NCBI GenBank assembly: GCA_949298575.1
Contig: CASFXH010000011.1
Location: 1 to 62,557 of the forward strand
Length of the DNA stretch: 62,557 nucleotides
Direction: 5' to 3'
DNA from: an uncultured Parabacteroides sp.
Lineage (GTDB): Bacteria > Bacteroidota > Bacteroidia > Bacteroidales > Tannerellaceae
Positions 48,867-58,184 of this stretch are shown here, piece by piece. The notes under the pieces were generated by a model. It was not told where the DNA came from and did not search any database. It was given only the letters and a program-made list of their open reading frames with translations. Made by a program: the position numbers and the translations under genes. Numbering within the stretch: position 1 is the stretch's first letter; each line of letters begins with the position of its first letter.

Positions 48867-49168
48867 CGCCAATAGAGAAACCAGAACAAAGCGATCAGGA
48901 CAACTAAAATGACCACAAATCGGACATTGCTATAAGTTCTCGTTCGAGAAGTAGCGCCTCGTTCCACTTGTTTTTTCAAGTGCGTCGTACCTTCAATAAA
49001 GGTGCCCTTTATTTGCGGCTTATAATTTTCCAAAGACTCCTCTATCCCCAACTCCCGTTTCGCTTTACTGACACGGGCCTCCATCTCCTCCTTATGGGGA
49101 TCCCAATAGATCGGTTTATGCTCAAACTGACGGGGCTTACGCATGTTGTAAAATGAAAATAATGCCAT
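48863..49168 (-). CDS. Small C-terminally anchored membrane protein
   Basis: A 101-residue conserved-looking protein of unknown function. The first 80 residues are soluble, charged and proline-containing (RKPRQFEHKPIYWDPHKEEM). A single C-terminal membrane segment follows (FVVILVVLIALFWFLYW). The build resembles tail-anchored proteins. It overlaps mutL by 4 nt and has AGGAGG upstream of the ATG. Confidence 0.8.
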   Translation of the reverse strand: MALFSFYNMRKPRQFEHKPIYWDPHKEEMEARVSKAKRELGIEESLENYKPQIKGTFIEGTTHLKKQVERGATSRTRTYSNVRFVVILVVLIALFWFLYWR

Positions 49169-49206
49169 AATCGGTCCTCCTCTGATTTGTTTATAATGAT
49201 TCCGCG

Positions 49207-50883
49207 CTAATGTACAAATTTATTGCTTCGCTTAGGCACTTCCGTCGCTTTTCTTTTCACGACTTGGTAAATATCGTCCTTATTCTTTGGGCGAATATAG
49301 TCAAACCAATAAAAGTCCTTCAGGAATTTCATGTCGGGTTTCAAGTCGGGGATAGGTGTCAATGAGCCTGTGGGCGTAGGCCAGATCTTCAGACGTTCCA
49401 GCTTATTATCCTTGACCCAGATCGTAAGGAAGCCGCTCTTCGTCTCGTTCAGTCCAATCATCGCGCCATCGTCTTCTATCGGATAGAAAATCGATTCCGC
49501 GCTTCCCGACACGTCAATCTGCCGAACGGCTTTCCCCTCAAAATAAGCTTTCAGGTCATTCCCTTTCAATTGATTGTAATAGGTCGTATCGACATATTGA
49601 GCCGCCATGGCGAATTGACGAACATGCGCGTAGTCGATGGTGGAATCATTCATATAAATCAAGATCGTATCCCCATACATCTGATATTGCTCATTCCAAA
49701 TGATCGGCTCCTTGAACATATATAATAAGGTATCGCGCGTATCAAAAAGCATGGAGTCGCACACACCCTGCAAGTCGAAACGATAAAAGCGAACGCCATA
49801 ATAAGCCTTGATCTCCCGATAGGTCGAGTCGACGGTCATCATCTCCAAGGTATCGGCATGGAGGAAAAGCGTATCGCCTTGGCTGTATTCCAAGAAACGA
49901 GCGCTATCGGTCGCGAAAGCGTATTCCGTCCGCTCGTTGTAATACCCATATTGCCCTTCCAACGTCACTTGGTTCAGGGTATCGATCAAGCTCATATTTC
50001 CAAAGACCTCGCCAAAGCCAAGCTCACGGTCGTACGCGATCGAATCCCCGATCAAGATCCGTGTTCCCGACTGCACTTCCGAGCGATCCAATAGGCTAGA
50101 CGTATTCTTTACCGTATCATACCACCCTCTCGAAGTCCGGATCTCTCCACTATCGGAAACGATGATCGAAGGGCCCAGGATGTTCGCCAGCTTGGATTCC
50201 GTATTGTAATGCAACGTATCGGAATAAAGCGTGAAGCGTTCATTCTCCAATTTCACGCTATCATTAAAATAAGCCCACTTCGTATCGGGGGAATATTGGC
50301 CATAGAAAGAAGACAACTGGTTCAAGGAATCAACAATCATGCCTCCCTCAAAATAATAACCGATATTGGGAAGCCGTTCATAGTTCAGGCTATCCGTAAA
50401 CAAGGTCACTTGCCCATTTTCCATCCGGACATTCTCTCGCAGGTAGGCTATCTGGCCATTGCCATCATAAAACAAATAGTTTCCAAAGACAAACAACGTA
50501 TCTCCTTGTTCCATCCGCACATTGCTGAACGCTTCCAAAGAATTGGTCCGCTCGTAAAAATAGGCGCTGTCGCAATACATGTACGCGCTGTCATGCCGGA
50601 AACAGACATTGCCATTCAAAACCTGCGCCTCCGCGTTCCGCTCCTGATCGAAAGAGAGGGAATCGGCATGAAGCAAATAGACCCGAGTTGTCCGGACTAC
50701 CGTATCCCGAGGCGCGAGCCCGGCGCTATCCGGCATCAAAGCCAAGCTATCCGCCGCGATCGCATTTTCCGAGACAACGGTATCCGGCGAAAGGACAATG
50801 ACGCTATCCCTCTCCCGAGCGGACAGGGATAGCGTCAACAGCGCCATCAATAGGATAATCAGTTGTCGGTAGATCGATCTCAT
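49207..50883 (-). CDS. LptA/OstA-like periplasmic protein
   Basis: A 558-residue exported protein (signal peptide about 1-22). Repeated OstA/LptA-type beta-jellyroll strands run through it (VLNGNVCFRHDSAYMYCDSA; ENVRMENGQVTLFTDSLNY). Such proteins bind lipopolysaccharide between the membranes, or form the N-terminal part of LptD. No barrel domain is evident. The ATG at 50883 overlaps the upstream surA-like stop (ATGA); the longer open frame is rejected because it runs into surA. A role in LPS export is inferred from the family. Confidence 0.78.
   Translation of the reverse strand: MRSIYRQLIILLMALLTLSLSARERDSVIVLSPDTVVSENAIAADSLALMPDSAGLAPRDTVVRTTRVYLLHADSLSFDQERNAEAQVLNGNVCFRHDSAYMYCDSAYFYERTNSLEAFSNVRMEQGDTLFVFGNYLFYDGNGQIAYLRENVRMENGQVTLFTDSLNYERLPNIGYYFEGGMIVDSLNQLSSFYGQYSPDTKWAYFNDSVKLENERFTLYSDTLHYNTESKLANILGPSIIVSDSGEIRTSRGWYDTVKNTSSLLDRSEVQSGTRILIGDSIAYDRELGFGEVFGNMSLIDTLNQVTLEGQYGYYNERTEYAFATDSARFLEYSQGDTLFLHADTLEMMTVDSTYREIKAYYGVRFYRFDLQGVCDSMLFDTRDTLLYMFKEPIIWNEQYQMYGDTILIYMNDSTIDYAHVRQFAMAAQYVDTTYYNQLKGNDLKAYFEGKAVRQIDVSGSAESIFYPIEDDGAMIGLNETKSGFLTIWVKDNKLERLKIWPTPTGSLTPIPDLKPDMKFLKDFYWFDYIRPKNKDDIYQVVKRKATEVPKRSNKFVH
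49215..49222 (-). promoter_or_regulatory. -7 box for the small membrane protein-mutL transcript
   Basis: TAAATTTG on the minus strand lies inside the last codons of the OstA-like gene, 47 nt before the small membrane protein start. It suggests mutL can be transcribed apart from the OstA-like operon. Confidence 0.4.
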
Positions 50884-52241
50884 TCTTTCACCCAGCCTGG
50901 ATACTTGAAATCGCAATTTTGCCAGCCATCGCTGATGCGGACGAAGGTCGTCTTTTGCTTCTCCTTGATCCAATTATTGAGTAGTTCTTCTTTCTTCCGG
51001 GATTCCACGATATTCTTCAGAGCTTGGTAATCATCGGAAAGGTTCGCCTTATGGCCTTCTACCCGGGCCCGGAGCTTCACGATCGCGACGACCTCCTTCT
51101 GCTTGTTGGTCAACATCGTGAAGGGCTTCGAGATTTCGCCGACCTCCATGTCGTAAACGACCTTGCCGACTTCTTGCGGCAATTCTTGCATCTCAAACTT
51201 GGGCGTTCCGTAGTTGGAGCTCTCATAATTCTGGTTCACCATCAAGCCCTTGTTGTTGCGGGTATCCTTATCGGACGAGAGGAAGGTCGCGGCCTCATCA
51301 AACGAGAATTTCTCCTCTTGCAAATCTTTATAAACGGAATCCATTCGAGCTATCGCGGCATTCAACTCCGACTCGGAGACTTTCGGCTTCAACAAGATAT
51401 GGCGACAATTGATACGATCGCCCCGCTTCTCGATCAGTTGGATGATATGGAAGCCATACTCCGTCTCCACCACTTGCGAGACGCGTTTGGTATCTTTCAA
51501 GTTGAAAGCGACGTTGGCGAACTCGGGCAAAAGACCGGTCTTGCTCATGAAACCCAACTCGCCACCCCGAGCCGCCGAGCCGGGATCCTCCGAATAGAGG
51601 CGGGCCAAGGTCGAGAACTCCATCTCCCCATTATTGACCTGCTCCGTGAATTCCCGCAAACGGGCCTTGATGGCATCGGTCTCCTCAAAAGGAATCTGCG
51701 GCTCCATCGTGAGGATCTGGACCTCGACTTTCAGCGGGACGTTGGGCAGGCTATCTTGCGACAAGGTGTTGTAGTACGTCCGGACCTCCGAGGGAGTCAA
51801 TTTCACCTCACCGATCAAGTTCTGCTGCATCTGCTGGACGATCAGCTGCTCCTTCACCATCTCCTTCCGCTGTTCCTTGATCTGGGAATATTTCTTGCCG
51901 AAATACTCCTCCAGTTTCTCCCGGGAACCGATCTGGTTGACCGCCATGTTCATCCATTGCTCCACGTTCTGGAGCACTTGGCTCTCGTTCGCCACCACGC
52001 TATCCAGCTCCGCCTGGTTCAGGTAGAGTTTCTGGATCGCCATTTGCTCGGGGATGACACAATAGGGATCGCCATCGAGCCGTTGACCCTCATTCTGCAT
52101 ATAAAGCCGCTGCGTCTCAATATCCGAGCGGAGGATCGCGTCGTCGCCTACGACCCACACGATCTCATCGATCACGTTGTCTTGCCCGAACGCCAGGCAA
52201 GCGCTACATGCCAATAAAACGATACTCAAAATTCTTCTCAT
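50880..52241 (-). CDS. surA: Periplasmic peptidyl-prolyl isomerase/chaperone (SurA family)
   Basis: A 453-residue exported chaperone for outer-membrane proteins (signal peptide about 1-19, ending CLAFGQ). It has a SurA N-terminal domain with IVWVVGDDAILRSDIE, then two parvulin domains (SEDPGSAARGGELGFMSKTG, about 205-290, and a second near 290-380) and a C-terminal helix. Length and order match SurA. It is third in a row of three PPIase-like genes. Confidence 0.9.
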   Translation of the reverse strand: MRRILSIVLLACSACLAFGQDNVIDEIVWVVGDDAILRSDIETQRLYMQNEGQRLDGDPYCVIPEQMAIQKLYLNQAELDSVVANESQVLQNVEQWMNMAVNQIGSREKLEEYFGKKYSQIKEQRKEMVKEQLIVQQMQQNLIGEVKLTPSEVRTYYNTLSQDSLPNVPLKVEVQILTMEPQIPFEETDAIKARLREFTEQVNNGEMEFSTLARLYSEDPGSAARGGELGFMSKTGLLPEFANVAFNLKDTKRVSQVVETEYGFHIIQLIEKRGDRINCRHILLKPKVSESELNAAIARMDSVYKDLQEEKFSFDEAATFLSSDKDTRNNKGLMVNQNYESSNYGTPKFEMQELPQEVGKVVYDMEVGEISKPFTMLTNKQKEVVAIVKLRARVEGHKANLSDDYQALKNIVESRKKEELLNNWIKEKQKTTFVRISDGWQNCDFKYPGWVKE

Positions 52242-52285
52242 CTCGCAAACTATAATTTATTCAACCTACTAATGCCCCAAGAGTT

Positions 52286-53137
52286 TCAAGGGAAAAGCTT
52301 CACCTCGCCCGACCGGAGCGCTTCGTTATACAATTCGTCTTCAAAGGTACGCAAAAAATCCATCTTGCGCTGATTGACCATCATCTCCTGGATTCTCGCG
52401 CTGGCGTACTCGTAAGGCTCGACGCCTTCGGGCAACAAATATTCGCCGATGTTCAACAAATAGCAAAAGCTGCTATCGGCTTCCTCGACAAACTTATGGG
52501 TTCGCAGGAAGGCGGCGGGATCCGACACTTGGATGGGCATATTCCCCAAAACGGCCTCGACATCCACCCATTTGTCGTAGAAATACTCGTAAATGGCCGC
52601 GTTCTGGAGGCTGTACTTCTCGATCCGCTCCAAGTCCGCGTCCTTCGTCGAGCGGCACCATTTCCGCAAGTCCGAGAGACCGGGGGCATCAATCGGGACC
52701 TTCAGGAAGAGCCCCTTGATCAAGCATTTGCTCAACACGAACTTATCGGGATTCGCGTCGTAATAGGCGCGCATCTCCGACTCGGGAATCTCCAGCGAGA
52801 CCCGCTCGCTCATCAGCCGCTCCTGGTAGCTGCCGCGCACCAACGCCCGGCGATACTCCTCCACGAGCTGGTCGACGCGGGCCTTATCGTCCATGTTGCG
52901 CAAGGCGACCTCGTAGACCAGCTGGTCCTTGACCCAGCGCTTCACCAGATGCTCCGCCATCAGGAGGCTGTCGTTCGACGAGAGGCCGTAAGGGAGTGAC
53001 GCCGTGATCTCCGCGCGCCGCAACGTCCGCGACCCCACCTGCGCCAAGACGTCGGACTGGTCGCCACTTTCCGCGCCCCCTCCGCATCCAGCCAACAGGC
53101 TCATGCCGATCAAACCGATTCCGATATACCGCCGCAT
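52286..53137 (-). CDS. SurA/PpiC-related lipoprotein, degenerate isomerase
   Basis: A 283-residue lipoprotein: signal peptide with lipobox SLLAGC (Cys about 19), then a SurA-N-like helical region (VGSRTLRRAEITASLP; VEEYRRALVRGSYQERLM). The expected parvulin core is very short and lacks the conserved GGDLG motif of the neighbouring isomerases, so it is likely a chaperone-like paralogue without isomerase activity. It lies 44 nt upstream of the surA-like gene. Confidence 0.75.
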   Translation of the reverse strand: MRRYIGIGLIGMSLLAGCGGGAESGDQSDVLAQVGSRTLRRAEITASLPYGLSSNDSLLMAEHLVKRWVKDQLVYEVALRNMDDKARVDQLVEEYRRALVRGSYQERLMSERVSLEIPESEMRAYYDANPDKFVLSKCLIKGLFLKVPIDAPGLSDLRKWCRSTKDADLERIEKYSLQNAAIYEYFYDKWVDVEAVLGNMPIQVSDPAAFLRTHKFVEEADSSFCYLLNIGEYLLPEGVEPYEYASARIQEMMVNQRKMDFLRTFEDELYNEALRSGEVKLFP

Positions 53138-53146
53138 CCAGCTCTC

Positions 53147-54718
53147 CTATTTCTTTAATTTCTCCAACAACGTCCAATTGATCTCCACCGGGTATTTTCC
53201 GGCCAGCTCGTCGACCCAACGCCGCTCGGCCTCCGCCTGCTCGGCCGCGGGCTTGTTCCAAAGCGTCCGCTCGCTGATGTTGAACAGGAGCATCCCCTCG
53301 CGGTACTCGTTGATCAGGAAATCGTATTCCGGATGGCGCTTCTCGAAATTCGCCTTCTCGATTGTCGTCAGGATATCGCGGACGAACAAGTCATAGACCT
53401 CGCGCATGAAATCGCCCGAATAGGCCTTCGTCGAGAAAGGCGCGACCCGCAAGTAATAAGCGAACTCCTTCTGCGGATGCGTCTCGCCGTCGATCCGGGC
53501 CAGGGGGCGCTCCATCGCCTTCGCCCGCTCGTAGAAAGCGTCGTCGGTGGGGAAAACGCTGTCGCACAGAGCTTGCAACTCAGCGTAGGCCTCAGGGTAA
53601 AACTCGTAGCCGTAGACGGCCTTGAGCGTATCGTCGTGCGCTTGGTAAAGCTCGAAGTTGCGCTCGCCTTGCGCCATCGTCCGGATCAAGCCGGTCTTCT
53701 CTTGCTCAAATCCCTTTCGGGGCAAATGGCTTTTCAATTGAATGATATGGAATCCATAAGATGTCTCGACCACGCCCGACAGGTCGCCCGGCTCGCGCAG
53801 CGCGAACGAGGCCTCCTCGAATGGCGCCACCATCTCTCCCGGGCCGAAAGCGGGCAAGTCGCCCCCCACGCGGGCCGACTGGGGATCGTCGGAATAGCGT
53901 TTCGCCACCTCCGCGAAATCGGCGCCCCCTTTCAAGGCTTGATAAAGGGAGTCGGCCTTGGCTCGCATGGCCTCGCGGTATGTCCCTGACGAATCCGCCG
54001 GGCAAGCCACCAGCACGTGCGCCACCCGCGCCAAACCGGGGTTCGGCCGACGGGCGTTTACCTTTATAATATGGAAACCGACCGAAGTCCGCGTCGGCGC
54101 CGAGACTCCGCCCTCGGGCAGCGCGTAGGCCACCTCCTCGAAAGCTTTCAAGGTCCGCATCGGCATCAGGCCCCGGGCATGGTTGACGACGATCCGCCCC
54201 CCGGCCGTATCGGCCAACGCCTTTCCAAGCGCCTCGAAATCCTCGCCCGAACGGATCCGCTCGTAAGCGGCCCACGCCTCGCGGCTGGCGTCAAGCGTAT
54301 CGACCGAGACGTAGCGGGCGGGCAAGCGGAAAACGATCTGGCTCACGTCCAGAAGCGTGTCGCCACGGTCATAGATCGTCTTCGCGTAGGCCTCTTCCGC
54401 TTCCGGGTCCGACAGGAGGCTATGTCGCAGCTGAGCCTTGTAGCGATCCAGCTCCTCGCGGAAATTGTGGCCTCCGCCCATGCCCAATTCCTCGGCCTCA
54501 TGGACTTTCAGCTTAAAGTTGCGATAAAGATTCACGAATTCCCGCAAGGATTTATCGTCGGAAAAATCGACTTGTCCGTTCTTTTGGGCCATGAAAACAA
54601 ATTCTTCCACGCCCACGGGCTCGCCCGCGACCGTCATCACGACCGAATCCGGCAGTTCGCTCGCGCCCGCCAAGAACGCCAAGCACCATCCCGCCACCAA
54701 CCAAACGATTTTCTTCAT
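53147..54718 (-). CDS. Periplasmic PpiC-type peptidyl-prolyl isomerase
   Basis: A 523-residue exported isomerase (signal peptide about 1-20, FLAGASELP). It has a SurA-like N-terminal domain (VAGEPVGVEEFVFMAQKN), two parvulin domains (around 118-215 and 225-330, the latter with KRYSDDPQSARVGGDLPAFG) and a long C-terminal extension. It opens the operon with two more PPIase-like genes and the OstA-like gene, a set suited to outer-membrane assembly. Confidence 0.87.
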   Translation of the reverse strand: MKKIVWLVAGWCLAFLAGASELPDSVVMTVAGEPVGVEEFVFMAQKNGQVDFSDDKSLREFVNLYRNFKLKVHEAEELGMGGGHNFREELDRYKAQLRHSLLSDPEAEEAYAKTIYDRGDTLLDVSQIVFRLPARYVSVDTLDASREAWAAYERIRSGEDFEALGKALADTAGGRIVVNHARGLMPMRTLKAFEEVAYALPEGGVSAPTRTSVGFHIIKVNARRPNPGLARVAHVLVACPADSSGTYREAMRAKADSLYQALKGGADFAEVAKRYSDDPQSARVGGDLPAFGPGEMVAPFEEASFALREPGDLSGVVETSYGFHIIQLKSHLPRKGFEQEKTGLIRTMAQGERNFELYQAHDDTLKAVYGYEFYPEAYAELQALCDSVFPTDDAFYERAKAMERPLARIDGETHPQKEFAYYLRVAPFSTKAYSGDFMREVYDLFVRDILTTIEKANFEKRHPEYDFLINEYREGMLLFNISERTLWNKPAAEQAEAERRWVDELAGKYPVEINWTLLEKLKK

Positions 54719-54750
54719 TTCTTCTTTAAATCTCGTCTAAAACACAATAG

Positions 54751-54760
54751 CGCGAAAATA
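54751..54760 (-). promoter_or_regulatory. Variant -7 box TATTTTCGCG for the PpiC operon
   Basis: TATTTTCGCG on the minus strand lies 33 nt before the PpiC-type start codon. It belongs to the TAYYTTCGCG set. Confidence 0.5.
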
Positions 54761-54905
54761 ACACATCTCAAACGGAAAAAAATCTAGAAAAAAACGCGCA
54801 TTCCCGAAATTAGGGTTTTTTATCAATGAGCCCGGAAGAGGTAACTATTCAGCGGACATGCCAGGCTAACGCACGGGCTCGTGCCCCAAGCATGGCTGGA
54901 TCGCT

Positions 54906-55015
54906 ATCCCTACATGGGTCATCGTCGCCACCCATATATGGGTCATCACCATCACCCATATATGGGTCACCACCATCACCCATATATGGGTCATCACCAT
55001 CACCCATATATGGGT
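54906..55015. repeat. 24-bp tandem array around ACCCATATATGGGT
   Basis: The perfect dyad ACCCA-TATA-TGGGT recurs at 54930, 54954, 54978 and 55002, exactly 24 bp apart. An imperfect first unit CCC-TACA-GGG is centred at 54912. Spacers (TCATCACCATC) also show weak symmetry. It lies in the 344-bp gap just after the tsaB stop. The frame happens to stay open because 24 is divisible by 3 and would encode a HHHHPYMG repeat; I do not call that a gene. The rest of the gap shows the PpiC promoter box and nothing else. Confidence 0.92.
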
Positions 55016-55062
55016 CACCATCGGAACTCCCGCCCGAGCAAAAAATCGACTTCCGAACCTGT

Positions 55063-55779
55063 TCAAGACGAATGCCGCCCCACGCCCGACAAGACCTTGT
55101 TCTTTGCCACCGTCGCCTTGAAGTCTTTTAAGTAGAAGGGTTCGAAATAAGCGACATCCTCGAAGCGGCCCTCCTCGAAAGCCCGCGTAGCGAGGGGGAT
55201 CATCGCCTCGGCCGAGGGCGCGATGCCGGGCAAGAACGTCGCCCGCGGCGAGCGGATCACCGGCTCGCACTTGGCGGCGCCGTCGCCGAAGAAGCAAACC
55301 GGCCCATCGGCGAGGAACGGGGCGTAAGTCGCCTCGTCGACCACCTCGGCCCGCGCCTCGCGGACCGTCCGCCCCGTGGCGTCGTAGATCGCGGCGTAGA
55401 CTTCCATCCGGCGGGCGTCGATCATCGCCGCGTACAAGCGGTCGGCCGCCCCGTCGCTCCGGCGGATGGCCTCGGCCGCCAAGATATCGAGCGTATGGAT
55501 CCCGATCAGGGGGACGCCCAACCCGAAGCAAAGCCCTTTCGCCAGCGAGACGCCGATGCGCAAGCCCGTATAAGACCCCGGCCCGCAGCTGACGGCCACG
55601 GCGTCGACCGACAGCCCTCGCGCCTTCGCCTCGGCCAGCGCCTCTTCCACGTAAACGCCCGCCACCGCCGAGTGCGCGTGCCCCTCGCCCGAAACCCTAG
55701 AGAAAACGGCCGCCCCATCGACGGCCAGCGCCACCGAGCAAAGCGTCGTGGCGGTTTCGATATTTAAAACGCAAGACAT
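55063..55779 (-). CDS. tsaB: tRNA N6-threonylcarbamoyladenosine biosynthesis protein TsaB
   Basis: Partner of TsaD/TsaE in making t6A37 on ANN-decoding tRNAs. The 238-residue ASKHA-fold protein starts MSCVLNIETATTLCSVAL and has GPGSYTGLRIGVSLAKGLCF (about 67-86), the TsaB signature. It lacks the metal-binding histidine motif of TsaD, as expected for TsaB. It is divergent from yicC and ends 48 nt before the 24-bp array. The region is GC-rich. Confidence 0.93.
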   Translation of the reverse strand: MSCVLNIETATTLCSVALAVDGAAVFSRVSGEGHAHSAVAGVYVEEALAEAKARGLSVDAVAVSCGPGSYTGLRIGVSLAKGLCFGLGVPLIGIHTLDILAAEAIRRSDGAADRLYAAMIDARRMEVYAAIYDATGRTVREARAEVVDEATYAPFLADGPVCFFGDGAAKCEPVIRSPRATFLPGIAPSAEAMIPLATRAFEEGRFEDVAYFEPFYLKDFKATVAKNKVLSGVGRHSS

Positions 55780-55811
55780 ATCCTGATTCCTTTACATATT
55801 ATATAAACCGC

Positions 55812-55821
55812 CGCGAAGGTA
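55812..55821 (-). promoter_or_regulatory. Variant -7 box TACCTTCGCG for tsaB
   Basis: TACCTTCGCG on the minus strand lies 33 nt before the tsaB start; it belongs to the TAYYTTCGCG set. Confidence 0.5.
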
Positions 55822-55887
55822 TCGTTTTCCAAGAAGACAGCCAACAAATAAACCCGATGGAGACAAGAGGTTTTCGCCGGAAAAAAT

Positions 55888-55897
55888 TATCTTCGCG
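55888..55897 (+). promoter_or_regulatory. Variant -7 box TATCTTCGCG for yicC
   Basis: TATCTTCGCG lies 16-25 nt before the yicC start at 55914, with initiation about 7 nt further on. It belongs to the TAYYTTCGCG set. Confidence 0.5.
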
Positions 55898-55913
55898 AAA
55901 AGTTTTCAGGTTT

Positions 55914-56786
55914 ATGATTCAATCCATGACGGGCTTCGGCAAGGTTACGGCCGAGCTGCCCTCCAAAAAAGTAACCGTCGAAATAAAAGCGCTCAACAGC
56001 AAACAGCTGGATCTCTCGACCCGCATCCCGACCATCTACCGGGAAAAAGAAATGGACATCCGGAGCTACCTGCTCCAGACCTTGGAGCGGGGGAAGGTCG
56101 ATTTCAGCATCTACCTCGAATACATCGGCAAGGACACGCCGACCCAGATCAACGAGATCGCCCTCACGAACTATTACCATCAGATCAAGGCGATCGCCGA
56201 ACGGCTAGGCGTAGCGGAACCGACAGACTGGATGCCTGTCCTGCTCCGGATGCCCGACGTCATCAAGCCCGAGACGCAAGAGGCCGACGAGGAAGAGTGG
56301 CTCGTGGTCCGCGAGACCATCGAGAAGGCCGTCGACCAGCTGCGCGCCTTCCGGATCCAGGAAGGGAAAATGCTGGAGAACCTTTTCGAGCAAAAAATCA
56401 AGAACATCGCTGCCCTCCTGACCTCGGTTGGCGACTACGAGCGCGAGCGGATCGAGAAAATCCGGACACGCATCGTCGAGGGACTCCAGAAAGTGGCCGA
56501 GAAAGACTACGACGCCAACCGGCTGGAGCAGGAAATGATCTACTACATCGAGAAGCTCGACATCAACGAGGAGAAAAACCGCCTCGACAACCACCTGAAA
56601 TATTTCCTCACCACGATGGCCAGCGGCAACGGACAGGGCAAGAAGCTCGGGTTCATCGCCCAGGAAATGGGGCGCGAGATCAACACGCTCGGCTCGAAAA
56701 GCAACCACGCGGAGATGCAAAAGATCGTGGTCCAGATGAAAGACGAGCTGGAGCAAATCAAGGAACAAGTGTTGAACGTCTTATAA
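55914..56786 (+). CDS. yicC: YicC family endoribonuclease
   Basis: A 290-residue YicC-family protein; E. coli YicC is an endoribonuclease. The start MIQSMTGFGKV is the family signature, and the C-terminus (AQEMGREINTLGSKSNHAEM, ending VKDE-like LEQIKEQVLNV) contains the conserved DUF1732 region. An upstream in-frame ATG at 55857 is rejected because it precedes the promoter box and the family start. It is the first gene before gmk, a common pairing. Confidence 0.93.
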   Translation: MIQSMTGFGKVTAELPSKKVTVEIKALNSKQLDLSTRIPTIYREKEMDIRSYLLQTLERGKVDFSIYLEYIGKDTPTQINEIALTNYYHQIKAIAERLGVAEPTDWMPVLLRMPDVIKPETQEADEEEWLVVRETIEKAVDQLRAFRIQEGKMLENLFEQKIKNIAALLTSVGDYERERIEKIRTRIVEGLQKVAEKDYDANRLEQEMIYYIEKLDINEEKNRLDNHLKYFLTTMASGNGQGKKLGFIAQEMGREINTLGSKSNHAEMQKIVVQMKDELEQIKEQVLNVL

Positions 56787-56798
56787 AAGAAACGAATT

Positions 56799-57365
56799 AT
56801 GGCCAACAAAGCGGTTATCTTCTCGGCGCCCTCGGGCTCCGGCAAATCGACCATCATCAACTACCTGCTGAAACAAGGATTGCGCCTGCGCTTCTCCATC
56901 TCGGCCACGAGCCGGGCGCCGCGGGGAGCGGAGCGCGATGGCGTGGAATACTATTTCCTGACGCCCGACGAGTTTCGGCGCCGCGTCGCCAACGACGAGT
57001 TCCTGGAATACGAGGAAGTCTATCCCGACAAATTCTATGGCACGCTGAAAAGCGAGATCGAACGGATCCACCGGGAGGGCGACCACGTGATATTCGATGT
57101 CGACGTGGTTGGCGGATGCAACATCAAACGCTATTTCGGCGAGAAGGCCCTCTCGATCTTTATCCAGCCCCCCAGCGTGGAGGTCTTACGGGAACGCCTC
57201 GTCGCCCGGGGCACCGACGCGCCCGAGGTGATCGAGGACCGCGTCGCCAAAGCGACCTACGAGCTGGGATTCGCTTCCCGCTTCGACCGGGTCATCATCA
57301 ACGACGACCTGGTGCGGGCCGAGGAAGAAACGCTCGAGGCCGTCAAGCAATTCTTGAACTCTTAA
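56799..57365 (+). CDS. gmk: Guanylate kinase
   Basis: Phosphorylates GMP to GDP with ATP. The 188-residue protein has the P-loop APSGSGKST (about 9-17), the GMP-binding SRAPRGAERDGVEYYF region and DVDVVGGCNIK. It is 12 nt after yicC, followed 19 nt later by a small membrane gene. Confidence 0.97.
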   Translation: MANKAVIFSAPSGSGKSTIINYLLKQGLRLRFSISATSRAPRGAERDGVEYYFLTPDEFRRRVANDEFLEYEEVYPDKFYGTLKSEIERIHREGDHVIFDVDVVGGCNIKRYFGEKALSIFIQPPSVEVLRERLVARGTDAPEVIEDRVAKATYELGFASRFDRVIINDDLVRAEEETLEAVKQFLNS

Positions 57366-57384
57366 TATATATAAGGTAAGGAAT

Positions 57385-57570
57385 ATGGCCAACGCGTTCA
57401 AAAGTCCCCGTTTCATGATGATCCTCTCCATCCTGCTGGGCGTGGCGAGCGTCGGGATCGCGGCATACAGCCTCTACAAGGAAGAGTACGTCATCGGCGC
57501 CGCTCTCCTGTTTAACGTCTTCATTTGTTACACCAATTACAAGGCTTGGAAAAGCCGCTTGAAAGGATGA
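57385..57570 (+). CDS. Small two-segment membrane protein
   Basis: A 61-residue protein of unknown function with two hydrophobic stretches ([20 protein letters not shown] and [14 protein letters not shown]) and a basic end (KAWKSRLKG). It lies between gmk and nadD; its TGA overlaps the nadD ATG (ATGA), which argues that it is really translated. Confidence 0.75.
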   Translation: MANAFKSPRFMMILSILLGVASVGIAAYSLYKEEYVIGAALLFNVFICYTNYKAWKSRLKG

Positions 57571-58148
57571 GCGTCAAGACAGGGATCTACAGCGGATCGT
57601 TCAACCCCATCCATATCGGCCATTTGGCGCTCGCCAATTGGATCCGCGAGTTTGGCGGGCTGGACGAGCTGTGGTTCATGGTCACGCCCCACAACCCCAT
57701 CAAGACGAAACACCAATTGATCGACGGCCAACTGCGCCTGGAAATGGTTGAGGTGGCGATCGAAGGGTATCCGCAGTTCAAGGTCAGCGATTTCGAGTTT
57801 CGCCTGCCCCAACCCACCTATACGATCAATACGCTCGAAGCCCTCAGCCAGGCCTATCCCGAACGGGAGTTCCACTTGGTGATGGGCTCCGACAACTGGC
57901 AAATCATCAACCGCTGGAAAGCGCACGACAAGCTGATCCGCGACTACCACATCCTGATTTACCCCCGCCCCGGCTATCCCGTCGGAGAACTCACGTCGCC
58001 GAAAGCCACCGTCATCGACGCCCCCCTCCTGGAGCTCTCCTCCACCCTCATCCGCGAGGCCTATCGGCAAGGGAAAGACATCCGTTTCCTCTTGCCCGAG
58101 AAAGTACGCCCCTATTTCTACGGCCCCGACAAGAGAATCGCCCTATAA
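57567..58148 (+). CDS. nadD: Nicotinate-nucleotide adenylyltransferase
   Basis: Converts nicotinate mononucleotide and ATP to deamido-NAD in NAD synthesis. The 193-residue protein has the nucleotidyltransferase motif [11 protein letters not shown] (about 8-18) and the distal SSTLIRE motif. The ATG at 57567 overlaps the small upstream gene; a longer frame from 57525 lies inside that gene and lacks homology. Confidence 0.95.
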   Translation: MSVKTGIYSGSFNPIHIGHLALANWIREFGGLDELWFMVTPHNPIKTKHQLIDGQLRLEMVEVAIEGYPQFKVSDFEFRLPQPTYTINTLEALSQAYPEREFHLVMGSDNWQIINRWKAHDKLIRDYHILIYPRPGYPVGELTSPKATVIDAPLLELSSTLIREAYRQGKDIRFLLPEKVRPYFYGPDKRIAL

Positions 58149-58184
58149 AAGAGGACTTGACCCGATTATATCGGAAATATTTTG

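Noticed and set aside
54881-55135. Open frame encoding a His-rich repeat (HHHHPYMG) on the plus strand
   Set aside because: It arises from the 24-bp tandem dyad, is open in several frames because 24 is divisible by 3, overlaps the tsaB end and has no promoter or other coding support.
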